64,000 bases of DNA from Mycosphaerella arachidis. Its lineage: Eukaryota; Ascomycota; Dothideomycetes; Mycosphaerellales; Mycosphaerellaceae. The position numbers and the translations under genes are program-made. This document shows, one piece after another, positions 9,828-18,342 of this stretch. Location: contig LIHB01000005.1 of NCBI GenBank assembly GCA_001297265.1, positions 522,588 to 586,587 on the forward strand, given 5' to 3'. Within the stretch, counting starts at the first letter, position 1; each line of letters starts with the position of its first letter. The notes below the pieces were generated by a model. The model was given only the letters and a program-made list of their open reading frames with translations, was not told the origin of the DNA and searched no databases.

Positions 9828-11033
9828 ATGAAGCTCCCCGGCCATCTGCTGCTGCTGCTGCTGCCCGCCATCGTCCGCGAGTCGTGTCTTGCGGTGCACG
9901 CCTACTCGACCCTCTCCGACGATACGCTGCGCGCTCTGCCCACGCCCGGCCACGACTTCGACATCCACACGGGCAAACTGCTCGCCCCGATCCTGCGCAC
10001 GCGTGTTCCAGGCACCGAAGGCTCTCGTGCCGTCTTGCAGCACTTTGTCGACTTCTTCAGCCAAAATCTGCCCGAGTGGAAGCTCTCCTTCCAGAACTCG
10101 TCGTCCACGACCCCCACGAGCGACGGTCAGCAAGTGCCCTTTGTCAACTTGATCGCGAACCGAGATCCGCCGTGGACGAAGGGTGACGGAGATGTGGGCA
10201 GGCTGTCGCTGGTCGCCCACTACGACAGCAAGCTCACCCCCGAGGGCTTCATTGGAGCCACCGATTCAGCGGCGCCGTGTGCTATGCTGTTGCATGCTGC
10301 AAGGTCCATCGATGCTGCCCTGACTGCCAAGTGGAACGCCATGTCGGCGGCGGGCAATACAGACGATGATCTTGAGGGCCACAAAGGCGTTCAGATACTC
10401 TTGTTGGACGGCGAGGAGGCCTTTCAGTCGTGGACACATACCGACTCCCTCTATGGTGCGAGGAGTCTGGCTGAAGAGTGGGAGACGACCATGTTCGCCT
10501 GGGGTGGCGGTGTTTTCCAGAACCCGCTGAGGACCATTGAGTTGTTCGTGCTCTTGGACTTACTAGGATCGAAAGACCCCAAGGTCCCTTCATACTTCAA
10601 GACAACGCATTGGGCATACCAGAAAATGGCAGAGGTAGAGACGAGGCTCAGAGCAGTAGGCATGTTCAAGAGCTCGCCGAATCATCCCAGCAAGCGAGCA
10701 GAGGAGCGAGCGACGGAGCCTATGTTCCTTCACGAGGGTGGAAAGAAGGATACAGATAGATGGTTTGGAGGCTCCGTCGAAGACGACCATATCCCATTCA
10801 TGGCCCGTGGAGTCGAGGTCCTGCACATCATCACTTCCCCCTTTCCAAGCGTGTGGCATACCATCAAAGACGATGGCGAGCACCTAGATCTAGACACGGT
10901 CGAAGACTGGGCGATGCTCACGTTAGCTTTTGTCGCCGAATGGTTGGAGCTGGAGGGATTTTTCGACAATGTGCAGCCTACGTCTCGGAGTAGCGTAGGC
11001 AGCGAGGAGCGTGATGGCAAAGACGAATTGTAA
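9828..11033 (+). CDS. Glutaminyl-peptide cyclotransferase (M28-type glutaminyl cyclase), C-terminal KDEL
   Basis: Intronless, 401 residues. It converts N-terminal Gln or Glu of secretory proteins to pyroglutamate. A signal peptide is clear (MKLPGHLLLLLLPAIVRESC). The M28 zinc-enzyme motifs follow in order: VAHYDSKL (first zinc ligands), GATDSAAPCAMLLHAA (bridging Asp), LLDGEEAFQSW (catalytic Glu pair), DSLYGARSLAEEW, LLDLLG, and DDHIPFMARGVEVLHIITSPFPSVWH with the final zinc His. Spacing matches animal and fungal QPCT. The last four residues are KDEL, an ER-retrieval signal. The stop codon lies inside a GTAAGT (11030-11035), so a spliced form with another tail is conceivable. It is divergently transcribed from the mitochondrial protein gene, about 220 bp away. 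The ATG at 9828 is chosen because the signal peptide starts there; the frame is open upstream. Confidence 0.9.
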   Translation: MKLPGHLLLLLLPAIVRESCLAVHAYSTLSDDTLRALPTPGHDFDIHTGKLLAPILRTRVPGTEGSRAVLQHFVDFFSQNLPEWKLSFQNSSSTTPTSDGQQVPFVNLIANRDPPWTKGDGDVGRLSLVAHYDSKLTPEGFIGATDSAAPCAMLLHAARSIDAALTAKWNAMSAAGNTDDDLEGHKGVQILLLDGEEAFQSWTHTDSLYGARSLAEEWETTMFAWGGGVFQNPLRTIELFVLLDLLGSKDPKVPSYFKTTHWAYQKMAEVETRLRAVGMFKSSPNHPSKRAEERATEPMFLHEGGKKDTDRWFGGSVEDDHIPFMARGVEVLHIITSPFPSVWHTIKDDGEHLDLDTVEDWAMLTLAFVAEWLELEGFFDNVQPTSRSSVGSEERDGKDEL

Positions 11034-11352
11034 GTATCAACATGTCTTGCATGAACATGTGAAGCGCCATAAAGTTTTGTTCACTGATGTACGATAGACT
11101 TGATACCCAGGACCTAGGATAGTCCCAAATACGGAGTTGATGCGATCGACCGGATAGTCTCATTGTTCCCCAGGTCGTAGACAATGCCGTGACTTGGACT
11201 GGTGTGCTATCGAGACATGCCCGGATCCGGCGAGGCATCACAAAGACCGACTTCGTTCTTTGACATTCTGTCGGCGGCCATGGTGTTGCAGAGTATTCCT
11301 CGAGAGCTCGCAAGCTCCTTCCTGTCGAACAGAGCCGCAGTCGATCACCGAC

Positions 11353-14295
11353 ATGACGCGCACTCCACCTCCACCTCCAAAGCCCCAGCGGTTTAGAAAT
11401 GCTGGTGCACGCAGCAGCGGCTCACTGTCTCCAACCGTTGCAGTCGCAGCTCGTCGAGGTCTCGGCCTAGGAGGCCAACCCAGACAGATTGCACCGAGCA
11501 GACCACCCGCATTTCCGCGCAGGACTGAGAATGGTCGCGGAGGACGTGATTCGGGGACTCGACGGAGGGCATCGTTCAGTGCGGACCCAGAATCTTCTGG
11601 ATTGATCCACTTCCAAGCTGATGGTGCTGATGGAGACAACGATGACAGCGGAGACGATGATGAGGATGACGAGGACGGAGACAATGGCGGCGGCGGCCAG
11701 GTGGTCGACTCGACGCACTCACCTGCTGGCAATCGTGGAGACAAACCGATCGAACTTTCAGATAACTCGGATTCGTCGAGCGCTTTCGCAGAGGACGAAG
11801 AGGCTGAGCAGCAACAAGCATACAGGGCTCGCCAAGCGCGACAAGCAACCTCACCACTGACCTTCGTCGAGAGGTTGGCTGCTGAGCCACATACTCCGGA
11901 CAATCCTCCCGCGCCGCATCGCAGAGGCGGGGCTTCCAGGACTCCTAAGAGCAGTCGTAGATCCGAGAGCAGGTCGCCAACTGTGTCCAGACTAGATGAT
12001 GTTCCCGAAGAGGCAGATTCTGACGATCTATACGATGCGACACCCCGACCAAGGGGTCTGAATCCTTACTACTACCCTCCAGTGAACAGACCTGACTCCT
12101 CCCGCGAAGCAAACGAACAGCTTCTCGGCGAGTTTCAGCGGAGCATTGGGTCCCCGGAGCTATCTCCCGGTATTGTTTACAGTCCACCACGACAGACTTA
12201 TGGGAATGGCAACGCCGAAGTTGACGGTCAAGGGTTCGGAGAGCGTTCGCCGGTCACGCAGCGTCGACACCGAAGTGCTGGCCAACAACCAAGTTCCAAT
12301 CGCAGAAATGGGCGTTTCTTGTCTGCATCGCCACTCACGTTGACTCGCCGCAACCAACGTGGTCAGGGTGAAGACGTGGATGGTGTTGACAACACTCCTT
12401 CGCGTTCTACGAGGAACGTCAATTGGGCAGGTGGCAATGGACAGCAACGAGGACCGGATCGTCAGCAGAGACGTAGCACCGACTCTCTTCCGGACTACCA
12501 AGATGACAGCCCACCGCCAAAGCCTCCTGTTGTCAAGAAGCTAGATGATTGCGAGCGTGACAGGGAAGAGTTAAAACAAGCTCTTTATCAAGCGCACCTA
12601 GACGCTGCTGCTCGTGAGGTCGAAGTCTCACGCCTGCAGGGTCAAGTCCAAGAACTCCAGCGGCAGAATAATGCTCTACGTGGGACCGACGACGCCGGAA
12701 GTCTAGATTTCGTGGAGGGATTCCCTCCTGAAGACGCTTTCTTTGACGAGCCCGACGGAGACTATGATGTCGATGACCTAGAGGATGAGCTCAACGAATG
12801 CCACCGAAAGCGAGACTACCTCCAGAGGCTTGCGGGCACGTGGAAGGAACTAGGGAAACGAGCAGTTGCGGCATACAATGATGTAGTGCAGCAAGTCCAA
12901 GATCGAGACACAACGATCGCGAGTCAAGAGGTCGAGATCGCAGGACTTCGAGCCGCGCAGAGTCACCTGATGGAACAGCTGTCCGTCGCAGTACATACCC
13001 TCGACCTAACGCAGCATGCGAACGGCGATGTGCAACAATACTTCGCCGAGAGAGAGCTAGAGCTCAAGGAGATGCGTGAGCAAGTTGATGCACTTCTTAA
13101 AGGACAGGAGAACGGAGCACGACACGTACCAGGCGATGGGTGGATTCTCGAAGATGAATGTGACGAGAAGAGGCGAAGTGATCGCGATCAGATCGCTGCC
13201 TTGTTAAGAAAATTTCAACAGCTGGAAGCGGATCTTGAGCGAGCTGACATAGAGAATGACGAGCTGACCGGAGAACTAGCGGAAAATGCAGCGCTACTTA
13301 TGGAATTGCGACAACAGCTAGAAGAAAACCAGCGAGGACAGCGAGAACAGACTCAGGATAGAGCACGCGGCCATGGCTGGATCACCGAGGAAGAGTGCGA
13401 TCAAAGACATCAGGACGCCGCTGATGGTCTAAGACAAGGACTCGCTGATCTGACAGACGAGCATGACCTCGCTGTGGCCACTCTGAAAGCCCGACTTATG
13501 GAGACGGAAGCAGAGCGAGACGATGCTCTCACAGATCACGTACTCGCAAGAGATGAGATTGCGGAACTACAGTCGCAGCTCTCGGTGCAGGCACAACAGC
13601 CTGGCACCAGCAACGGGAGTTCATCTGATGCTGACAGCGAAAGGTTACGAGAAGAGCTACAAGATCTCCAAAAGCAGTATGATGACATCAAGAAGCGACT
13701 GGAGAATTGCGAGGAGCACGGCGGGACGACTGATGATCTCGAAGAAAGGCTTCGACAAGAGTTCATCGGGAGCCAGGCGGAGATGCAATCCATCATCGAT
13801 GAATTGACTGCTCAACTGAGAGATTCCACTGCACGACTCCAGAGCGCCGATAGCACATCGCCATCGAAGAAGCGAAAGCGAACCTCAGCGGACAGTCAAT
13901 CTAGCGAAGAGATGCGCGCAGAACTCGAGGCACGGATTGCGAGCCTCAACGCTGAAGTGGAGAGATTAAAGGCTGACCTGGAAGATTGCCGCAAGCATAG
14001 GAAAGAGCTTGAACATGATCGACTCGAGGCTGGTGGACAGGATGATGAGGAAGACGGTGATGATGGGCGCACAGACGAGCGTCCTGCCGGCAAAAGGGGT
14101 GGTAAGGCTGGGCGAGGCGCCAGAGGTGGTCGTGGCGGGCGAGGAGGACGTGGTGGCGGTAGTCCGCCAGGTGGTCGTGGAGATAAGGCTGCCCCGAAGC
14201 CTGTTCCCAAATCTAAGGCGAAGCCTCCTCCTGCGGCCGGAACTCACGGCATGTCGACAAGAAGTAAACCCAAGGTAGACCACAGCATGCTATGA
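11353..14295 (+). CDS. Long coiled-coil protein with acidic stretch, six Cys motifs and RGG repeats
   Basis: A 980-residue intronless ORF. The start is at 11353 (MTRTPPPPPKPQRF); the frame is open upstream to 11194 but the Pro-rich start looks natural. Order: Pro/Arg-rich N-terminus; acidic run near residues 95-120 (DGDNDDSGDDDEDDEDGD); disordered Ser/Arg region to ~390; long heptad-rich coiled coil ~395-900; basic patch SPSKKRKRTS (possible NLS); acidic patch; RGG/GGR repeats (~915-950); Lys/Pro-rich tail. Within the coiled coil a (D/E/N)-C motif recurs at Cys 400, 483, 603, 682, 786 and 879, mostly followed by charged residues and Leu. Two of these sit in near-identical GWI(L/T)E(D/E)ECD contexts (Trp 597 and 676). 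RGG boxes bind RNA or methyltransferases in other proteins. I do not recognise the family; a nuclear or RNP scaffold is inference. Confidence 0.7.
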   Translation: MTRTPPPPPKPQRFRNAGARSSGSLSPTVAVAARRGLGLGGQPRQIAPSRPPAFPRRTENGRGGRDSGTRRRASFSADPESSGLIHFQADGADGDNDDSGDDDEDDEDGDNGGGGQVVDSTHSPAGNRGDKPIELSDNSDSSSAFAEDEEAEQQQAYRARQARQATSPLTFVERLAAEPHTPDNPPAPHRRGGASRTPKSSRRSESRSPTVSRLDDVPEEADSDDLYDATPRPRGLNPYYYPPVNRPDSSREANEQLLGEFQRSIGSPELSPGIVYSPPRQTYGNGNAEVDGQGFGERSPVTQRRHRSAGQQPSSNRRNGRFLSASPLTLTRRNQRGQGEDVDGVDNTPSRSTRNVNWAGGNGQQRGPDRQQRRSTDSLPDYQDDSPPPKPPVVKKLDDCERDREELKQALYQAHLDAAAREVEVSRLQGQVQELQRQNNALRGTDDAGSLDFVEGFPPEDAFFDEPDGDYDVDDLEDELNECHRKRDYLQRLAGTWKELGKRAVAAYNDVVQQVQDRDTTIASQEVEIAGLRAAQSHLMEQLSVAVHTLDLTQHANGDVQQYFAERELELKEMREQVDALLKGQENGARHVPGDGWILEDECDEKRRSDRDQIAALLRKFQQLEADLERADIENDELTGELAENAALLMELRQQLEENQRGQREQTQDRARGHGWITEEECDQRHQDAADGLRQGLADLTDEHDLAVATLKARLMETEAERDDALTDHVLARDEIAELQSQLSVQAQQPGTSNGSSSDADSERLREELQDLQKQYDDIKKRLENCEEHGGTTDDLEERLRQEFIGSQAEMQSIIDELTAQLRDSTARLQSADSTSPSKKRKRTSADSQSSEEMRAELEARIASLNAEVERLKADLEDCRKHRKELEHDRLEAGGQDDEEDGDDGRTDERPAGKRGGKAGRGARGGRGGRGGRGGGSPPGGRGDKAAPKPVPKSKAKPPPAAGTHGMSTRSKPKVDHSML

Positions 14296-14484
14296 TCGAA
14301 CGCAGTAGTGAGGTTTCTATAGTGTAGTAACCTCGAATTTCAATTGTGTCAAGTCTCCGCATCCGTCCGCATCCGTCCATTCGACAAGCCCTTTGTACTC
14401 TTGGGCTGTAAGGAGTCTCCAAACCGCACGGCGACGTACGTCTTTTCATGAGTCCATCATAGCACCACCAACCAGCAATCATTC

Positions 14485-15081
14485 ATGTCCCCAGACCCCA
14501 TCACAGAACTCCAACAACTCCACGAAGACGCAAAAGCCTCCCACATCAAATTCCAACTCCACGAAGACCCAAAAGCTTCCCACATCGAACTCCAATGGCT
14601 CAGGAAAAGAACTCGACCACTTGCAGTCCGCGCGTCCCGCACAGCCGAAACAAAAGACCTACGCAAAATTTTTAAAGCCTCCCAGATAGAAGCCACCAAA
14701 GTGCCCAGCCTCGAAAGCGGTATGAGGGAGCTCGAGCAAGAATCCCGAATCATGAGGTCTTTTGCAAAAATGGGACCGCAAGTCTACGATGAAGCTACGA
14801 AGCTGAGGAAAGAACTTGATAGTACCCGGAAATTGAATAAATGGTTGAGGGAGGAGAATGTCCCGCTTCGAAGAGCTAAGAGGAGTATCACCCCCGAGGC
14901 CAAGCAGAGACCGTCGGTCGTCAGTACGAGAGTTGGGCCGGGGACGAAGACGGAGAATAATGCGATGAAGGCTGAGCAATTGAAGAGGTTGCGGACGGGA
15001 GGGAGGAGAGCTATCCGGATTCATATTGATCCTGTGGAGTTGCGAGGGCGAAGGGCTCCTATGGAGGAGAAGGGTAGATGA
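14485..15081 (+). CDS. Small charged coiled-coil protein with tandem repeat, hypothetical
   Basis: A 198-residue ORF, strongly basic, with a 39-bp direct repeat near the start that doubles a 13-residue unit (QLHEDxKASHIxF/L). The middle is heptad-like (MRELEQESRIMRS, ATKLRKELDSTRKLNKWLREEN) and the C-terminal part is Arg-rich. No domain recognised. Codon use and the uninterrupted frame favour a real gene, but expression is unproven. It lies about 190 bp after the long coiled-coil gene on the same strand; both are helical, charged proteins, which may be coincidence. Confidence 0.5.
   Translation: MSPDPITELQQLHEDAKASHIKFQLHEDPKASHIELQWLRKRTRPLAVRASRTAETKDLRKIFKASQIEATKVPSLESGMRELEQESRIMRSFAKMGPQVYDEATKLRKELDSTRKLNKWLREENVPLRRAKRSITPEAKQRPSVVSTRVGPGTKTENNAMKAEQLKRLRTGGRRAIRIHIDPVELRGRRAPMEEKGR
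14515..14592 (+). repeat. 39-bp tandem duplication, two copies, within coding sequence
   Basis: Units 14515-14553 and 14554-14592 start with the same 15 bases and differ at only a handful of positions. The unit length is a multiple of three, so the reading frame is kept and 13 residues are doubled. Confidence 0.85.
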
Positions 15082-15760
15082 AGTTTCTGGGAAATGCTGG
15101 CATGACTTCTTTGTTTGTATGATTTGAAGATTTGTACAATGCCATATGGTAACTCCTACTCTTTGACTTCTGCCGTGGAGCTTTCTAATGGCTGGGGAAT
15201 TCCAGTTTGCTTACTTTGTTATAATGTTTGAGTATAGTGACACGATTCTTTCTCCTCACGCGCGAGCAATCCCGGTGCGAGCTCGTGGGCTTCAATGCAG
15301 TGGCAGACTATATCTTTGCAAAGATGTGAAATGTTGGAAAACGTGCTTCATGACTTCCATCTTTGTTGGTATACAGCGTGATCTAGATAATCATATACAT
15401 CGCAGGACACAAGGAAAGTCGGCGAAGGTCAAAGCTGCTATTCACAAGCGCGAGTGAATGTGAAGCTCGACACCTGGCGCGTTTTTGAAAGTCCGTGCGT
15501 CAGGCGCTCGCAACGAATAAGAGCATTCTCATCTCGAACTCTTCACCCTTGCAACCTCAATCTCCATCTTCAGTTGCATCCCAACCACCCACCAACACAC
15601 AAACTCCAGCCCGCAGCGCGCTGTTCAGCAAACAAGGCCAACGCGCAACTCCGGATCTACCTCCAGAACCAGCGCTTCATTACCACAACGCTCCGATATC
15701 CGCAGCTTCAGCCTCATCACACACCTACAAAACTCCATCCAAAGGTCAAGAACATTTGCA
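15082..15760. other. Intergenic, promoter of the deubiquitinase gene
   Basis: About 680 bp. The last ~250 bp are CT/CA-rich, as often seen in fungal leaders. No supportable gene; overlapping ORFs run into the following gene in other frames. Confidence 0.45.
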
Positions 15761-17857
15761 ATGGACTTCAAGAAACTGAATTCGCAGCGTATCACCAAGA
15801 CCACCAACTCGCCCCCTCCTCAAGCGAAGCCTCGAGGTATGACCAGCTACCAGAAGGAAGTCACCTGGAAGAATATCAATGAGCTCCATGAAAAGGTCTC
15901 AAACGCGCAAGAGACCGCTACACGTCTCGAGCGGGAGTTGCCAAAGGCGTGGAAGGAGGTCGAGTTGGCTCAAGCTGGCGTCGCTAAAACAGCCACGAGC
16001 AGCACGCGCGGTCGCCTCAGTCGAGCTCGTGACAAGCTGACGGAAAAGCAACTAGCCATCAATGGCACAGAAGCAAGCATCCAAGCGTGGGAAGAGCAGA
16101 TCGCGCAGAAGAAGAAGGTTCTGGTAGATGACAGGAGACTGAACGGCGAGAGGAGCGCTTCTGGCACCTCAGCACCAGTGCAAAGAGCTAAATACGAGGT
16201 ATCCACCGCGCATGTGCTGAAGACCGCAGTGCTGAAGATCACCAGACGTAAGGTGAAAGTGCCGGTCGGACCCTCGATGGAGCAAATGGCCGAGCGACAG
16301 GCAGAGGAGATTGTGCGGCATCGGGCTGTGCGCGAGCGCGATTTGCAGGAGAGTAAGGACGCCGCCGCTGCAGAGTGCGCTCTGAAGGCTTCGAATCAGC
16401 AGGGATCGGCCGAGCATGCCTCTGTCGCGCAGATGACAGGCGGACTGGAGACCACGCCTTCCTGCAGCAAGCGGAAGGGGGAAGACGAGGAGCATGGCAT
16501 CCAGAAGAAGCCAAAGCTCGACGGAAATGAGTTTGGGAGCAGTGAGACCTCGGAGGGAAGCGAGACATCGGAGCAAGTCAAAGCCAGAAAGGATGCATAC
16601 GACAGCCCCACAGCCGAGTCGAGGAGGGCAAGTGGTAAGATGTATGTCTACCATCCGAAGCGTCGTACATACGACTGGCACTCGATTGATGAAGACGACA
16701 ACATCCTTGAGCTTGCACAGTCTCGGCACCCGAGCAGTTCTAGGGCGAACATCAGCGCTGCGGCTCCAGTAATCGACCCATCGACTCCGGCCCGCGAGCG
16801 TGATGGTGAGAATGACTATCGGCTGCATGGCTTAGTCAACACGAAGCTCTCATGCTTTTCGAACGGAGTCCTGCAAATGTTGGGTGCGGCCTTGTCTTAT
16901 GAGCAGATCGAGAAGCTCAGAGGTGATGATGACCTGCTCACGTTCGGTCTGAAACACGATGACTTCCTGATGCTGAAGACTGACGCAGATGGTAAGATGA
17001 GGAAGCCAGACCGAGAAAACTTGGAGTTGCTCCGAAGCAGGATCAGCATCCACGCTGTAAAGAATGGGGAGATCGACATTGCACCATACCTTGGGCAAGT
17101 GCTGCTAGACATGCGAGAAGGTACCTCGCACAAGTCCAAGATGCCCAAGAGCAAGCACGTCGCCAATGCCTGCCTCATGCAGCAGGTCTTCGCTTACGGT
17201 ACTCAAGATGGACTTCGATCGGAGTACGACGGCGACTCTCAGCAGGATGCCCGCCTATACTTTGGCGCTCTCGTCGACGCTGTGGCTGGTCAGCACGAGT
17301 TTATCCGCGACATCTTCTACTTCTTGACCTCGATACAGCTAGAGTGTAACAAATGCGCACACCAGACCGAGCACATCGAGACGGATGTTTTCCTTGACGC
17401 AGCGCTGCCTGCAGAAGAGACATCTGATGGCGAGATTAACATCGAGGACCTTCCAGATATTCGCCGACCAAGCACCGAGCGACTGCTCGATCACAAGTGC
17501 GAAGGATGTGGCGAGCTTGCGGCAACTTCCAAGACCACCACGATTCAGCAGCTGCCCAGGTACTGGCTTGTCCACCTGAAGCGGGCACGGCCAGATGACA
17601 AGAAGATCAAGAGCAAGATTGGTCTTGCTTACGATGGCACTCTGATCCAGGCAGGCCAAGCTCGATACAGCCTACGATGTGTGCTGCGGCATACCGGCCG
17701 GTCTTCAAGCAGAGGCCACTACGATGTTGTTCGCGAGCATCAGGGCAAGTGGTTCGTCATTGATGAACAGACGATCACGGGCGCCAAGGAGGCTGATATC
17801 AAGGACAACAGCCGTCGTCAGAGTGCTATGGTACTCCTAAAAAAGGTGGAGGTATAA
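15761..17857 (+). CDS. Divergent USP-type ubiquitin C-terminal hydrolase with N-terminal coiled coil
   Basis: Intronless, 698 residues. Residues ~25-130 form a Lys/Glu-rich coiled coil (ELHEKVSNAQETATRLEREL). A disordered region with a bipartite basic segment (KRKGEDEEHGIQKKPK) suggests nuclear import. A C19 peptidase domain fills ~350-698. Its Cys box reads GLVNTKLSCFSNGVLQML (catalytic Cys365), where the family norm is GLxNxGNTCYxNxxLQ; the Gly-Asn before Cys is replaced. A zinc-binding pair (ECNKC ... HKCEGC) sits in the fingers. The His box is GHYDVVREHQGKWFVIDE (His653; Asp668 as probable third member). LPRYWLVHLKRA matches the conserved LPxxLxxHLKRF strand. All three catalytic residues are present, so activity is plausible. 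The nearest named USP is unclear. Confidence 0.8.
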   Translation: MDFKKLNSQRITKTTNSPPPQAKPRGMTSYQKEVTWKNINELHEKVSNAQETATRLERELPKAWKEVELAQAGVAKTATSSTRGRLSRARDKLTEKQLAINGTEASIQAWEEQIAQKKKVLVDDRRLNGERSASGTSAPVQRAKYEVSTAHVLKTAVLKITRRKVKVPVGPSMEQMAERQAEEIVRHRAVRERDLQESKDAAAAECALKASNQQGSAEHASVAQMTGGLETTPSCSKRKGEDEEHGIQKKPKLDGNEFGSSETSEGSETSEQVKARKDAYDSPTAESRRASGKMYVYHPKRRTYDWHSIDEDDNILELAQSRHPSSSRANISAAAPVIDPSTPARERDGENDYRLHGLVNTKLSCFSNGVLQMLGAALSYEQIEKLRGDDDLLTFGLKHDDFLMLKTDADGKMRKPDRENLELLRSRISIHAVKNGEIDIAPYLGQVLLDMREGTSHKSKMPKSKHVANACLMQQVFAYGTQDGLRSEYDGDSQQDARLYFGALVDAVAGQHEFIRDIFYFLTSIQLECNKCAHQTEHIETDVFLDAALPAEETSDGEINIEDLPDIRRPSTERLLDHKCEGCGELAATSKTTTIQQLPRYWLVHLKRARPDDKKIKSKIGLAYDGTLIQAGQARYSLRCVLRHTGRSSSRGHYDVVREHQGKWFVIDEQTITGAKEADIKDNSRRQSAMVLLKKVEV

Positions 17858-18342
17858 TCATCACAGCCAACGCTAGATTGAAAGGTAGGGTGCGGCCAGT
17901 TGTCGAAGTATCCGCGGTCCACGGAGTGTTGCTTAGATCCCGACTTGCGTAGGAGATGTGTACTTGGCTTATGTGAGCTGTAATAAGCGTTGCTCGAGTA
18001 TGAACCTTGGGTATGGGAAATCATGATGGCGATGCTGGGTTGTTATTTAGCATATCAGTACCGTGTAATGTTCAAGCGTATTGTTCGAAGCGGCTTGTCG
18101 CAGCCTCCTCGTCGTGAAATAGTGTGTCATGTCTAACCAGCTACAAATGTAGCCTTGATGATGATGTTGTGCATTTCCACCGCGAAAGAAGGAGCTGAGG
18201 AGGAGCGCTGGCTGAACTCGGGCTCCGACGCGCGTTTCACGTGACATTGTTGATGTTGTCAGAGTGTCAACGACGAGAAGCTGTTACATAGTCAGAGAGC
18301 AACGACGTTCATGTTACTAGGATCACGATGTAGCTTCATGCA
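17858..18342. other. Intergenic between convergent genes
   Basis: About 485 bp of shared 3' flank between the plus-strand deubiquitinase and the minus-strand glycoside hydrolase. No gene seen. Confidence 0.5.
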
